From Antribacter soli (lineage in GTDB: Bacteria; Actinomycetota; Actinomycetes; Actinomycetales; Cellulomonadaceae), in assembly GCF_021568775.1 (NCBI RefSeq), contig NZ_JAKGSG010000005.1:124001-188000 (forward strand): a DNA stretch of 64,000 bases. Reading direction: 5' to 3'. Position 1 is the first letter of the stretch; each line of letters opens with the position of its first letter. Below, piece after piece: positions 15,844-24,614 of the stretch. Under the pieces are notes generated by a model, which did not search any database, had not been told where the DNA came from, and was given only the letters and a program-made list of their open reading frames with translations. Both the position numbers and the translations under genes were made by a program.

Positions 15844-17025
15844 CTACGCCGCCGGGGCCAGCTCGATGCGGTAGCCGCGCTTGACCACCGTCTTGACCAG
15901 GTCGGGACGCTTCGTGGCCTCGCGGAGGCGCGCGATCGCGACCTCGGCGGCGTGCGGGTCGGTCGATTCGCCCGGGAGCACGTCGAGGACCCGGTCGCGG
16001 GGCACGACGTCCCCGCCCGCGGACGCCAGGAGCCGCAGCACCTCCACGCCCGTGGGCGACAGCGGCAGGACCTTCCCGTCCAGGACGGCCACGCGGGCGC
16101 GGATCACGAGCGACCCGGCGACGGTCGCGAGCGCCACGGACTCGATGTGCTCGTAGTGCCCCACCAGGGCCCGGACGAGGGCGCCGAGACGCCCGCGCTC
16201 CGGCTGCAGCGGCACGATTCCTCGGTCCTCCAGCGGCTTGGCGGTCACGGGACCGACGGCCGCGGCGACCATGGCGCCGGACGTGAACCGCTTCACGACC
16301 GCGGCCCCGAGCCCCTCGGCCTCCACGGCCTGCATCCACGCCTCGGAGCCCGGCGCGGAGGTGAACACGACGGCGTCGATCTCACCTGCCGCCGCTGCCC
16401 ACACGCTCGCGCGGACGGCCTCCGGGTCGGGCGCGGGCCCCCACCGGTACACGATGAGGCTCGCGACCTCGGCCCCGGCCTTGACGAACACCTCGTCGAG
16501 GCCGTCGGAGCCCGCACCGTGGTGCTGGATCGCGATGCGCAGGCCGGAGACCCCCTCGCTGAGCAGCACCTCCGCGACCTCCGCGGACGTCTCGGACTCG
16601 GCCACCCAGTCGGCGTGCAGCCCCGCTGCCTGGATCGCGCCGCGCGCCTTGGGGCCGCGCGCCACGAGGCGGGTGGCGGACAGCATCCGGATCAGGGGCT
16701 CTTCGAGGCCGTGGGCGTCCGCGGCCTCGATCCACGCGCGGAAGCCGATGCCGGTGGTGACGACCACGACGTCCGGCGGCGCGTCCAGGATCGCGCGCGT
16801 GGCGGCGATCAGGGTCGCGTCGTCGACGTGCGGGATCATGCTCAGCGCAGGGGCGTGCCGCACGGTCGCCCCCCGGCGCTCGAGCGCGGCCGCCAGCTCG
16901 GAGGACCGTCGCTCCGCCGTCACGAGGACGGTGCAACCCGCCATGACCTGGCCCAGGGCAGGGCGAGCCGAGCCCTGGGGGCCCGGGTCGGGTTCAGCCA
17001 CGGGCACCTGCCATGTGTCCGTCAC
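15844..17025 (-). CDS. Uroporphyrinogen-III synthase with C-terminal winged-helix domain
   Basis: A 393-residue protein. Residues 1-270 are HemD-like (TVLVTAERRSSELAAALE; VVVVTTGIGFRAWIEA; VVFTSAPGSEAWMQAV). Residues 300-393 form an OmpR-type winged helix (LSPTGVEVLRLLASAGGDVV; AEVAIARLREA; VKTVVKRGYRIEL). HemD cyclises hydroxymethylbilane towards siroheme and heme. Such fusions occur in actinobacterial nitrite-reductase clusters (M. tuberculosis Rv0260c from memory), where the wHTH may regulate. The GTG at 17025 is chosen for GGAGGG five bases upstream; it overlaps cobA by 32 bases. Confidence 0.85.
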   Translation of the reverse strand: MTDTWQVPVAEPDPGPQGSARPALGQVMAGCTVLVTAERRSSELAAALERRGATVRHAPALSMIPHVDDATLIAATRAILDAPPDVVVVTTGIGFRAWIEAADAHGLEEPLIRMLSATRLVARGPKARGAIQAAGLHADWVAESETSAEVAEVLLSEGVSGLRIAIQHHGAGSDGLDEVFVKAGAEVASLIVYRWGPAPDPEAVRASVWAAAAGEIDAVVFTSAPGSEAWMQAVEAEGLGAAVVKRFTSGAMVAAAVGPVTAKPLEDRGIVPLQPERGRLGALVRALVGHYEHIESVALATVAGSLVIRARVAVLDGKVLPLSPTGVEVLRLLASAGGDVVPRDRVLDVLPGESTDPHAAEVAIARLREATKRPDLVKTVVKRGYRIELAPAA

Positions 17026-17749
17026 GAGCACCCTCCAGCACGCCGTCTGCCGCCACGCCACCGATCACGATGACGGCTGGGGCTGTCACACCCGTCTCGG
17101 CGGCGACTCGCGCCACCTCGTCGAGGCGGGCGCGCGTGACGCGCTGGGCGGGCGTGGAGCCGTTCTCCACGATCGCGACAGGGGTGGCAGCGTCGGCGCC
17201 GGCGGCCAGCGCCTGTTCCGCGATGGTGCCGAGCATCGACACCCCCATCAGGATCACAAGCGTAGCCGTCCCGTCCCGTACGGCGACGAGACCTGCCGAA
17301 TCGAGACCGCCGTGCCCGCTCGTCACGTGGAACGCGGCCGTGATCCCTCGGTGGGTGACGGGGATGCCGGCGAGCTCGGGCACGCTCACGGCGGAGGTGA
17401 CACCCGGCACGACCTCGACCGGTACTCCGGCGGACCGGCACGCGACGACCTCCTCTCCGCCGCGGCCGAAGACGAACGGGTCGCCGCCCTTGAGCCGCAC
17501 GACGTTGCGCCCCGCCCGAGCCTGGGCGACGAGGATCGCGTTGATCTCGTCCTGCGGCACCGGGTGGTGCCCGGCCGTCTTGCCGACGTCGATCACCTCG
17601 ACGTGCGCCGGCAGGTCGTCGAGCGCGCTCACCGGGCCGAGCCGGTCCGCGACCACGACGTCCGCCGCCTGCAGCGCCCGCCAGGCGCGCAGGGTCAGCA
17701 GGTCGGGGTCGCCCGGCCCGCCGCCGACGAGGGTCACCTTCCCCGTCAT
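16994..17749 (-). CDS. cobA: Uroporphyrinogen-III C-methyltransferase (SUMT)
   Basis: A 251-residue protein starting MTGKVTLVGGGPGDPDLLTLRA, the canonical SUMT N-terminus with its glycine-rich SAM loop. RLKGGDPFVFGRGGEE and VVPGVTSAVSVPELAGIPVTHRG are the other family signatures. It methylates uroporphyrinogen III to precorrin-2, the first step to siroheme, the cofactor of NirB. The start overlaps the nirD stop (ATGA). No CysG-type dehydrogenase/ferrochelatase domain is fused, so later siroheme steps must be encoded elsewhere. Confidence 0.93.
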   Translation of the reverse strand: MTGKVTLVGGGPGDPDLLTLRAWRALQAADVVVADRLGPVSALDDLPAHVEVIDVGKTAGHHPVPQDEINAILVAQARAGRNVVRLKGGDPFVFGRGGEEVVACRSAGVPVEVVPGVTSAVSVPELAGIPVTHRGITAAFHVTSGHGGLDSAGLVAVRDGTATLVILMGVSMLGTIAEQALAAGADAATPVAIVENGSTPAQRVTRARLDEVARVAAETGVTAPAVIVIGGVAADGVLEGARDGHMAGARG

Positions 17750-18144
17750 TGCACCGCCACGTGCACGACGCCGTCGCGCACCTCCACGGGGTACTTCACC
17801 AGTCGCGGCTCCCGCCCGGGGCGCGGGCTGTACCCGGCGGTGTCCAGGCACTCGCCGGTGACCAGGGAGTACACCTGCTTGTACACGGGCGCGGCGACGG
17901 TCGGGACACCGGCCCGGGTGCCGACGATGCCCCGCGACATCACGTTGGCCCCCGAGAAGGGGTCGAGCTGCTGGGTGGCGACCACGACGTCGTCGGGCAG
18001 CCGGAACAGGGCCACCTGCGTGTCCCCGAGGAGCGCGGCCGAGCCGCGCTCGGGGAACAGGTCGCTCAGGAGGCAGACCCGCTCCCAGCTGAGATCGTCG
18101 GTCTGGGGGGCCGCCGCGGCGGGCTGCTCTTGCGTGACGCTCAT
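17746..18144 (-). CDS. nirD: Nitrite reductase small subunit
   Basis: A 132-residue protein starting MSVTQEQPAAAAPQTDD. It has the Rieske-like fold of NirD (WERVCLLSDLFPERGSAALL; ATQQLDPFSGANVMSRG; AAPVYKQVYSLVTGECLD) but lacks the Cys/His cluster ligands, as is normal for NirD. It forms the NADH-dependent assimilatory nitrite reductase with NirB. It overlaps nirB upstream and cobA downstream by 4 bases each. Confidence 0.93.
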   Translation of the reverse strand: MSVTQEQPAAAAPQTDDLSWERVCLLSDLFPERGSAALLGDTQVALFRLPDDVVVATQQLDPFSGANVMSRGIVGTRAGVPTVAAPVYKQVYSLVTGECLDTAGYSPRPGREPRLVKYPVEVRDGVVHVAVQ

Positions 18145-20765
18145 GCGCGCACCTCCAGCTTCGGGCCCGCGATGATCACGCCGGACGCCCGCTCCTCGTC
18201 GGTGGCCGGGCGGCGCTGGCCGCGCTCGGGCACGTAGGCGAGGGTGGGGTCCGCCGTGCGCGGGGCGTTGACGAACGACGAGAACCGGCGCAGCTTCTCC
18301 GGGTCGTCGAGGACGGCGCGCCACTCGTCCTCGTAGTTGGCGACGTGCCGGGCCATCGCCTCGTCGAGGTCGGCGGCGATCCCCAGGGAGTCCTCGAGGA
18401 TGACCTTGCGGACGCCCTCGAGACCGCCCTCGACGTCCTGGATCCAGGTCGCCGTGCGCTGCAGCCGGTCGGCCGTACGCACGTAGTACATGAGGAACCG
18501 GTCGATGGTGCGCACCAGCTCCTCGTCGGTGAGGTCCTCGGCGAGGAGCTGCGCGTGACGGGGGGTGAAGCCGCCGTTGCCGCCCACGTAGACGTTCCAG
18601 CCCTTCTCCGTGGCGATGACGCCCACGTCCTTGCCGCGCGCCTCGGCGCACTCGCGGGCACAGCCGGACACGCCGAGCTTGAGCTTGTGGGGCGAGCGCA
18701 GGCCGCGGTACCGCAGCTCGAGGTCGACCGCCATGCCGACGGAGTCCTGGACGCCGTAGCGGCACCACGTGGAACCGACGCACGACTTCACGGTGCGCAG
18801 CGACTTGCCGTAGGCGTGGCCGGACTCGAAGCCGGCGTCGACCAGGCGGCGCCAGATGTCGGGGAGCTGCTCCACGCGGGCGCCGAACATGTCGATGCGC
18901 TGGCCGCCCGTGATCTTCGTGTAGAGGCCGAAGTCCCGGGCCACCTCGCCGACCACGATGAGGCCCTCGGGCGTCACCTCGCCACCGGGCATGCGCGGCA
19001 CCACCGAGTACGTGCCGTCCTTCTGGAGGTTGGCCAGCATGTGGTCGTTGGTGTCCTGCAGGGTGGCCTGCTCGCCGGCCAGGATGTGCCCGTTGCCGAG
19101 CGACGCGAGGATCGACGCCACGACCGGCTTGCAGATGTCGCACCCGCGGCCCGGGCCGTCGGCGCCCTCGGGCACGCGCCCGAAACGGCCGATGATCTCG
19201 GTGAACGTGTGCAGGTCGGCGACCCGGACGGCGTCGAAGAGCTGGGCCCGGGTGAGCTCGAAGTGCTCGCACAGAGCGTTGCTCACCGTGATGCCGGCCC
19301 GCTGGAGCTCGGTGTTGGTGATCTTCTTGACGAGCGGGAGGCACGAGCCGCACGTGGTGCCGGCGCGCGTGCAGGCCTTGACGCCCGCGACGTCGGTGCA
19401 CTCGTGCTCCGTGACGGCGGCGCGGATCGTGCCCGCCGACACGTTGTTGCACGAGCAGACGTTCGCGTCGTCGGGGAGCTCGAGGGCCGGCGCGCCGCCC
19501 CCGCCCTCCGGGAGCAGGAAGGCGCCCGGGTCGCCGGGCAGCTGGCTGCCGAGCATGGGGCGCAGCGAGGCGTACGGCGCGGCGTCGCCCACGAACACGC
19601 CGCCGAGAAGGGTGCGCGCGTCGTCGGACAGGACGAGCTTCTTGTAGACACCGGCCGCGGGGTCCGCCCACACGACCTCCATGGCGTCCTCGGTGCGGCC
19701 GTGCGCGTCGCCGAACGACGCCACGTCCACCCCGGACAGCTTGAGCTTGGTGGCGGTGTCGGCGCCCGGGAACGTGGCCTCGCCGCCGAGCAGGCGGTCC
19801 ACGACCACCTCGGCCATGGCGTAGCCGGGCGCGACCAGGCCGATGCAGCGGCCCTCGATGCACGCGACCTCGCCGATGGCGTGGACGTGCTCGTCCGAGG
19901 TGCGGCAGGCCAGGTCGACGACGGCGCCGCCGCGCTCGCCGATCTCCAGGCCGGCGGTCCGGGCGAGCTCGTCGCGGGGGCGCACACCGGTGGCGACCAC
20001 GACCACGTCGACGTCGAGCCGCCCGCCGTCACCGAACTCCAGGTGACCCACGTGACCGGTCCGCTTGTGCGGCTTCATGGCCGACGTCGCGGTCTGCGGC
20101 CGCACGCCGATGCCCTTGTCGTTGATGAGGCGCTTGAGCGCGTGACCGCCGCCGAGGTCGATCTGCACGCCCATGAGGTGGGTGCCGAACTCGATGACGG
20201 TCGCCTCGGCACCGAGCGCCTTGAGCGCGCCTGCCGCCTCGAGCCCGAGCAGGCCGCCGCCGATGACGGCGCCGCGCACCGGCTTGACGAACCCGCCCGC
20301 CGTCGTGCCGGCCTCCCGCTTCTGCTCGACCCAGCCGCGCAGCGCCGCGACGTCGTCGATGGTGCGGTAGACGAACACGCCGGGCAGGTCGTTGCCCGGG
20401 ATGGGCGGCATCGCCGCGTTCGAGCCCGTGGCGAGCACGAGCTCGTCGTACGGGTGCACGCGGCCGAGACGGTCCGTGACCGTCCGCGCCTCGCGGTCGA
20501 TCGCGGTGACCGCGCAGTCGCGGTGCAGCGTGACCGCCGGGTCGTCCCAGAGCGCGGGGTCGCCGAGGGTCAGCTCCTCGGGGTCGCGCACCTCGAAGTA
20601 CTTGGTGAGGGCCACGCGGTCGTATGGCTTGCGCGGCTCCTCCGCGAAGACGTCCACCTGCCACGTGCCCGCCGTGTCGCGGGCACGCAACGCCTCGACG
20701 AAGCGCTGGGCGACCATGCCGCCACCCACGACCACCAGCCGACGGGACTCTCCTGAGCTGTCCAT
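18141..20765 (-). CDS. nirB: NAD(P)H nitrite reductase large subunit
   Basis: An 874-residue protein from MDSSGESRRLVVVGGG. Order: FAD/NAD-binding module (residues 1-310; ATGSNAAMPPIPG), two BFD-like [2Fe-2S] regions (CSCNNVSAGTIR then CGSCLPLVKK; a later GCDICKPVV), a ferredoxin-like half-domain, and the siroheme/[4Fe-4S] site (CVGSTWC then CARECAEA). It reduces nitrite to ammonium in the cytoplasm. The start is chosen at the glycine-rich loop; an in-frame ATG 26 codons upstream would run into the preceding gene. Confidence 0.95.
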   Translation of the reverse strand: MDSSGESRRLVVVGGGMVAQRFVEALRARDTAGTWQVDVFAEEPRKPYDRVALTKYFEVRDPEELTLGDPALWDDPAVTLHRDCAVTAIDREARTVTDRLGRVHPYDELVLATGSNAAMPPIPGNDLPGVFVYRTIDDVAALRGWVEQKREAGTTAGGFVKPVRGAVIGGGLLGLEAAGALKALGAEATVIEFGTHLMGVQIDLGGGHALKRLINDKGIGVRPQTATSAMKPHKRTGHVGHLEFGDGGRLDVDVVVVATGVRPRDELARTAGLEIGERGGAVVDLACRTSDEHVHAIGEVACIEGRCIGLVAPGYAMAEVVVDRLLGGEATFPGADTATKLKLSGVDVASFGDAHGRTEDAMEVVWADPAAGVYKKLVLSDDARTLLGGVFVGDAAPYASLRPMLGSQLPGDPGAFLLPEGGGGAPALELPDDANVCSCNNVSAGTIRAAVTEHECTDVAGVKACTRAGTTCGSCLPLVKKITNTELQRAGITVSNALCEHFELTRAQLFDAVRVADLHTFTEIIGRFGRVPEGADGPGRGCDICKPVVASILASLGNGHILAGEQATLQDTNDHMLANLQKDGTYSVVPRMPGGEVTPEGLIVVGEVARDFGLYTKITGGQRIDMFGARVEQLPDIWRRLVDAGFESGHAYGKSLRTVKSCVGSTWCRYGVQDSVGMAVDLELRYRGLRSPHKLKLGVSGCARECAEARGKDVGVIATEKGWNVYVGGNGGFTPRHAQLLAEDLTDEELVRTIDRFLMYYVRTADRLQRTATWIQDVEGGLEGVRKVILEDSLGIAADLDEAMARHVANYEDEWRAVLDDPEKLRRFSSFVNAPRTADPTLAYVPERGQRRPATDEERASGVIIAGPKLEVRA

Positions 20766-20775
20766 GATCCCGACC

Positions 20776-22473
20776 TTACGAAGCGGCAATTTCGGCACGG
20801 TGCGTGGGAAGTTGCGGGGTCGCAACATCTCTCTCACCAGCAACGGAAGTGGTTCGTGAGATCCACTCGACCAAGCCGCAGACGGCGTCCTTGCAGCCGC
20901 CGCAGCCGGTCGTGGCGCGCGTCTCGCGGGCGACGCCCTCGAGCGTCGTGGCCCCGCACGCCGTGATGTCGCCCTTGGTGACGCCGTTGCAGCGGCACAC
21001 GACGGCGTCGTCCGGCATGTGCTCCGGGGACGACGCCGGTGCCGCCGCCGGAGCGACGGGCGTCAGCAGCAGGAAGGCCGGGTCCACGGGGACGGGCGAG
21101 CGCCGCGTGTAGGCAGCGGTCAGGTCGGCTCCGACGCGGGCGTCGCCCACGCAGGTGGCGCCGACCAGGACGCCGTCGGCCACGACGACCTCGACGAACC
21201 GGCCCGCGCCCGGGTCGCTGAGCCGGACCGCACGCTCGCCCGGCCGCGGTGTGCGGCCGTCGCCGCACACCCCCATGCTCACCACGCTCAGCTTCCCGGC
21301 CTTGAGCTTGACCACGTCGGTCCCGCGCGTCTCGACGCCGTGGTCGGTCGCCGCACGCGTGGCGAGGGGCGTGCCGAGCCGCACGGCCATGCTCGGCCGG
21401 TTGCCCCGCTGCGGCAGGCGCAGGTGCTCGATCTGCCGCGGCGCCACCGCCGGCCGCGGCTCGGCGAGCGCCGACTCGCGGATCCCGCGCTCGGCCACCG
21501 CGACCAGGTGCTCGGCGAGGCGCCGCGCCTGGTCCCAGCCCTCGGCGACGAGCCCGCGGGAGCCCTCGGGCGGCTGGGCGCAGTCGCCGACGGCGAAGAC
21601 CCGCGGGTCGTCGGGGCTCGCGAGGTCGTGCCCGACGACGACCCCCCGCGCCACCGTGAGCCCCGCCTCCGCGGCGAGCTCGGTCTCCGGCACGGTGCCA
21701 CAGGCCAGGACGACGAGCCCGGAGGCGACGACCTCGCCGGGCACGTCGACGGCCCCGTCGAGCCGGACGCCCACGGCGCGCCCGCCGGCGACGAGCACCT
21801 CGGACGGCCGCACGCCGGTGCGCACCGCGATGCCCTCGGCCTCGAGCCCGGTCCGCAGCACGGCTCCCGCCTCGCCGTCGAGCTGGCGCTCCATCGGGGA
21901 CCCGGCACCGTGCACGAGCGTCACGCGCAGGCCGCGGCCCGCGAGGCCGTGCGCCGCCTCGACGCCGAGCACGCCACCACCCACCACGACGGCACGCGGC
22001 GTGTTGACGGTGGCCGCGACGATCTCGCGCGCGTCGTCCAGCGTGCGCAGGGCGTGCACGCCCGCGGGCAGCGTGGACGACGTGGGGACGGCGTCTCCCA
22101 GCCGCCCGCGCAGGCCCGGGATGTCGGGCACGCGCGCCTCGGAGCCGGTCGCGAGGACGAGGTGGTCGTAGGGGTGGTGGGAGCCGTCGCCGGCGACGAC
22201 GACGCGGGCGTCGCGGTCGACCCGCCGGGCGACGACGCCCCGCAGGACGCGGGCGCGCGCGTCCGGCAGGGGCATGCCGATCGCCGCCACGTCGGTGCGG
22301 CCGGCCACCACGTCGGAGAGCAGCACGCGGTTGTACGGCTCGTAGGGCTCGGCCCCGAGCACCGTGATGTCCAGGGCGTTGTCGGGGTCGCGTCGCAGCA
22401 GCTCGTCGACGAGGCGGGAGCCGACCATGCCGTTGCCGACGACGACGATCTTCACAGGAACACGGAGGTTCAT
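20776..22473 (-). CDS. FAD-dependent oxidoreductase with BFD-like [2Fe-2S] domain (nitrate reductase electron donor)
   Basis: A 565-residue protein starting MNLRVPVKIVVVGNGMVGSRL. A NirB-like FAD/NAD(P) module (LVLATGSEARVPDIPG; AVVVGGGVLGVEAAHG; VFAVGDCAQPP) covers residues 1-400. A C-terminal BFD-like [2Fe-2S] domain reads VVCRCNGVTKGDI then GCGGCKDAVCG. Its start overlaps the nitrate reductase stop (ATGA), so it is the likely NAD(P)H-to-nitrate-reductase electron-transfer subunit (NasB/NasC type). Ten bases separate it from nirB. Confidence 0.85.
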   Translation of the reverse strand: MNLRVPVKIVVVGNGMVGSRLVDELLRRDPDNALDITVLGAEPYEPYNRVLLSDVVAGRTDVAAIGMPLPDARARVLRGVVARRVDRDARVVVAGDGSHHPYDHLVLATGSEARVPDIPGLRGRLGDAVPTSSTLPAGVHALRTLDDAREIVAATVNTPRAVVVGGGVLGVEAAHGLAGRGLRVTLVHGAGSPMERQLDGEAGAVLRTGLEAEGIAVRTGVRPSEVLVAGGRAVGVRLDGAVDVPGEVVASGLVVLACGTVPETELAAEAGLTVARGVVVGHDLASPDDPRVFAVGDCAQPPEGSRGLVAEGWDQARRLAEHLVAVAERGIRESALAEPRPAVAPRQIEHLRLPQRGNRPSMAVRLGTPLATRAATDHGVETRGTDVVKLKAGKLSVVSMGVCGDGRTPRPGERAVRLSDPGAGRFVEVVVADGVLVGATCVGDARVGADLTAAYTRRSPVPVDPAFLLLTPVAPAAAPASSPEHMPDDAVVCRCNGVTKGDITACGATTLEGVARETRATTGCGGCKDAVCGLVEWISRTTSVAGERDVATPQLPTHRAEIAAS

Positions 22474-24611
22474 CGCGCTGCCTCCAGCGGGACGGGGGTG
22501 ACGTCCACGGCGCACACCTTGAACTCCGGCATGCCGGAGATCGGGTCGGTGGCGTCGGTGGTGACCCGGTTGACCGAGCCGGAGCCGCTCCAGTGGAACG
22601 GCATGAAGACGGTGTCGGGGCGGATGGCGTCGGTCCAGCGGGCCGTCGCCTCGACCCAGCCCCGGGCAGAGGTGAGGCGGACGCGTGCGCCGTCGGTCAC
22701 GCCGAGGCGGAAACCGAGGACCGGGTGCAGCTCCACGTACGGCTCGGGGACGAGCCGCTCGAGGTCGGCGACACGGTGCGTCTGCGCGCCCGACTGGTAG
22801 TGCTGGAGCACGCGTCCGGTGACGAGGTGCACGGGGGCGCCGGGGCGGACGTCGTCCGACGGCCCGGCGTGGTCCACCGCGACCATGCGGGCGCGCCCGT
22901 CGGGCGTGGCGAACCGCTCGAGGAAGAGCCGCGGCGTGCCGGCCGGGTTGCCCGCCGGGACAGGCCAGAACAGGCCCGGGCCGGACTCGGCCTCGTCGGC
23001 GTCGAGGCGCGCGTGCGACAGCCCGGAGTAGTCGGCGGGGCCGCCGGCGGAAGCGCGGGCGAGCTCCTCGAACACCACGGCCGGGTCCGTCGGGAACGCC
23101 ACCGCGGAGCCGAGGCGGCGGGCGAGCTCGGCGAGGATCCAGAGCTCCGAGCGCGCCTCGCCCGGCGCCTCCAGCGCCTTGCGGCGCCGGATCACGCGGC
23201 CCTCGAGGGACGTCATCGTGCCCTCCTCCTCCGCCCACTGGGTCACGGGCAGCACCACGTCGGCGAGGAGCGCCGTCTCCGACGGCACGAAGTCGCACAC
23301 CACCAGCAGGTCCAGCGACTGCAGCCGCTCCACCACCGACGTCGCGTTGGGCGCGCTCACCACGAGGTTGGAGCCGTGCACGAGGAGCGCGCGCGGCCCG
23401 TCGTCGCCTTCGGAGCGGCGGCCCAGCGAGCGCAGCAGCTCGACCGCGGGCTTGCCCGGGCCGGGCAGCGAGTCCGGGTCCACGCCCCAGACCGCGGCGA
23501 CGTGCGCGCGGGCCGCCGGGTCGTCGATCTTCCGGTAGCCGGGGAGCTGGTCGGCCTTCTGGCCGTGCTCGCGGCCGCCCTGTCCGTTGCCCTGGCCCGT
23601 GATCGCGCCGTACCCGCTGCCGACCCGTCCCGGCAGCCCGAGGGCGAGCGCGAGGTTGATCGCGGCCGTCACCGTCGCGGTGCCCTGCGTGGACTGCTCC
23701 ACGCCGCGCCCCGTGAGGACGTACACCCCGCGGCCGCCGCGCGACGGCGAGGCGGACGCCAGGAGCCGGGCCACGCGGCGCAGGTCGTCGGCGGGCACGC
23801 CCGACACGCCCTCGCACCGCTCCGGCCACCAGGCGGCGGCCGAGCGCGCGACATCCTCGAAGCCGGTCGTGCGGGCGCCGAGGTACGGCAGGTCGGCGAG
23901 GCCTTCGGCGAGGATCACGTGCAGGAGCCCGAGGAGCACGACGAGGTCGGTGCCGGGGACGGGCGCGAGGTGGATGCCCGCGCCGTCGTCGGCGAGGCGG
24001 GCCGTGACCGAGCGGCGCGGGTCGACGACGACGAGGCCGCCGCGCTCGCGCGAGCCCGCGAGGTGCTGCACGGCAGGCGGCATGGTCTCGGCCAGGTTGG
24101 AACCGAGCAGGAGGACGGCGCCTGCCCCGCCCAGGTCCTCGAGCGGGAACGGCAGGCCGCGGTCCACGCCGAAGGCGCGGTTCATGCCGGCGGCGGCCGA
24201 GGCCATGCAGAACCGGCCGTTGTAGTCGATGTTGGGGGTCCGCAGCACCGTCCGCGCGAACTTCCCCAGGGCGTACGCCTTCTCGTTCGTCAGGCCGCCG
24301 CCCCCGAACACCGCGACCGACTGGGGCCCGTGCTCGGCCGCGAGCGCCGCGAGCCGCCCGGCCACCAGGTCCAGCGCCTCGTCCCAGGACGCGGGCTCCA
24401 GCTCACCGGACGCGCCTCGCACCAGCGGGGTGGTGAGGCGGTCGGGCGCGCCGAGGACCGACGCCGCGGTCCAGCCCTTCTGGCACAGCCCGCCCCGGTT
24501 GGTGGGGAACTCCCGGGGCGAGACGACCGCGGCGGGCCCCGCCGCCCCCGAAGGGACGGCGAGGCTCATGCCGCACTGGAGCGCGCAGTAGGGACAGTGC
24601 GTGTCGGCCAT
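22470..24611 (-). CDS. nasA: Assimilatory nitrate reductase catalytic subunit (molybdopterin oxidoreductase)
   Basis: A 713-residue protein. The N-terminal HCPYCALQCGMSL then GLCQKGW is the [4Fe-4S] ligand set. Molybdopterin-binding segments follow (DYNGRFCMASAAAGMNRAFG; LLLGSNLAETMPP; ITGQGNGQGGREHGQKAD). The C-terminal molydopterin dinucleotide domain ends near FHWSGSGSVNRVT. It reduces nitrate to nitrite in the cytoplasm using bis-MGD cofactor, which the moeA/mobA genes next door help make. Three bases separate it from narK. Confidence 0.93.
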   Translation of the reverse strand: MADTHCPYCALQCGMSLAVPSGAAGPAAVVSPREFPTNRGGLCQKGWTAASVLGAPDRLTTPLVRGASGELEPASWDEALDLVAGRLAALAAEHGPQSVAVFGGGGLTNEKAYALGKFARTVLRTPNIDYNGRFCMASAAAGMNRAFGVDRGLPFPLEDLGGAGAVLLLGSNLAETMPPAVQHLAGSRERGGLVVVDPRRSVTARLADDGAGIHLAPVPGTDLVVLLGLLHVILAEGLADLPYLGARTTGFEDVARSAAAWWPERCEGVSGVPADDLRRVARLLASASPSRGGRGVYVLTGRGVEQSTQGTATVTAAINLALALGLPGRVGSGYGAITGQGNGQGGREHGQKADQLPGYRKIDDPAARAHVAAVWGVDPDSLPGPGKPAVELLRSLGRRSEGDDGPRALLVHGSNLVVSAPNATSVVERLQSLDLLVVCDFVPSETALLADVVLPVTQWAEEEGTMTSLEGRVIRRRKALEAPGEARSELWILAELARRLGSAVAFPTDPAVVFEELARASAGGPADYSGLSHARLDADEAESGPGLFWPVPAGNPAGTPRLFLERFATPDGRARMVAVDHAGPSDDVRPGAPVHLVTGRVLQHYQSGAQTHRVADLERLVPEPYVELHPVLGFRLGVTDGARVRLTSARGWVEATARWTDAIRPDTVFMPFHWSGSGSVNRVTTDATDPISGMPEFKVCAVDVTPVPLEAAR

Positions 24612-24614
24612 CGG

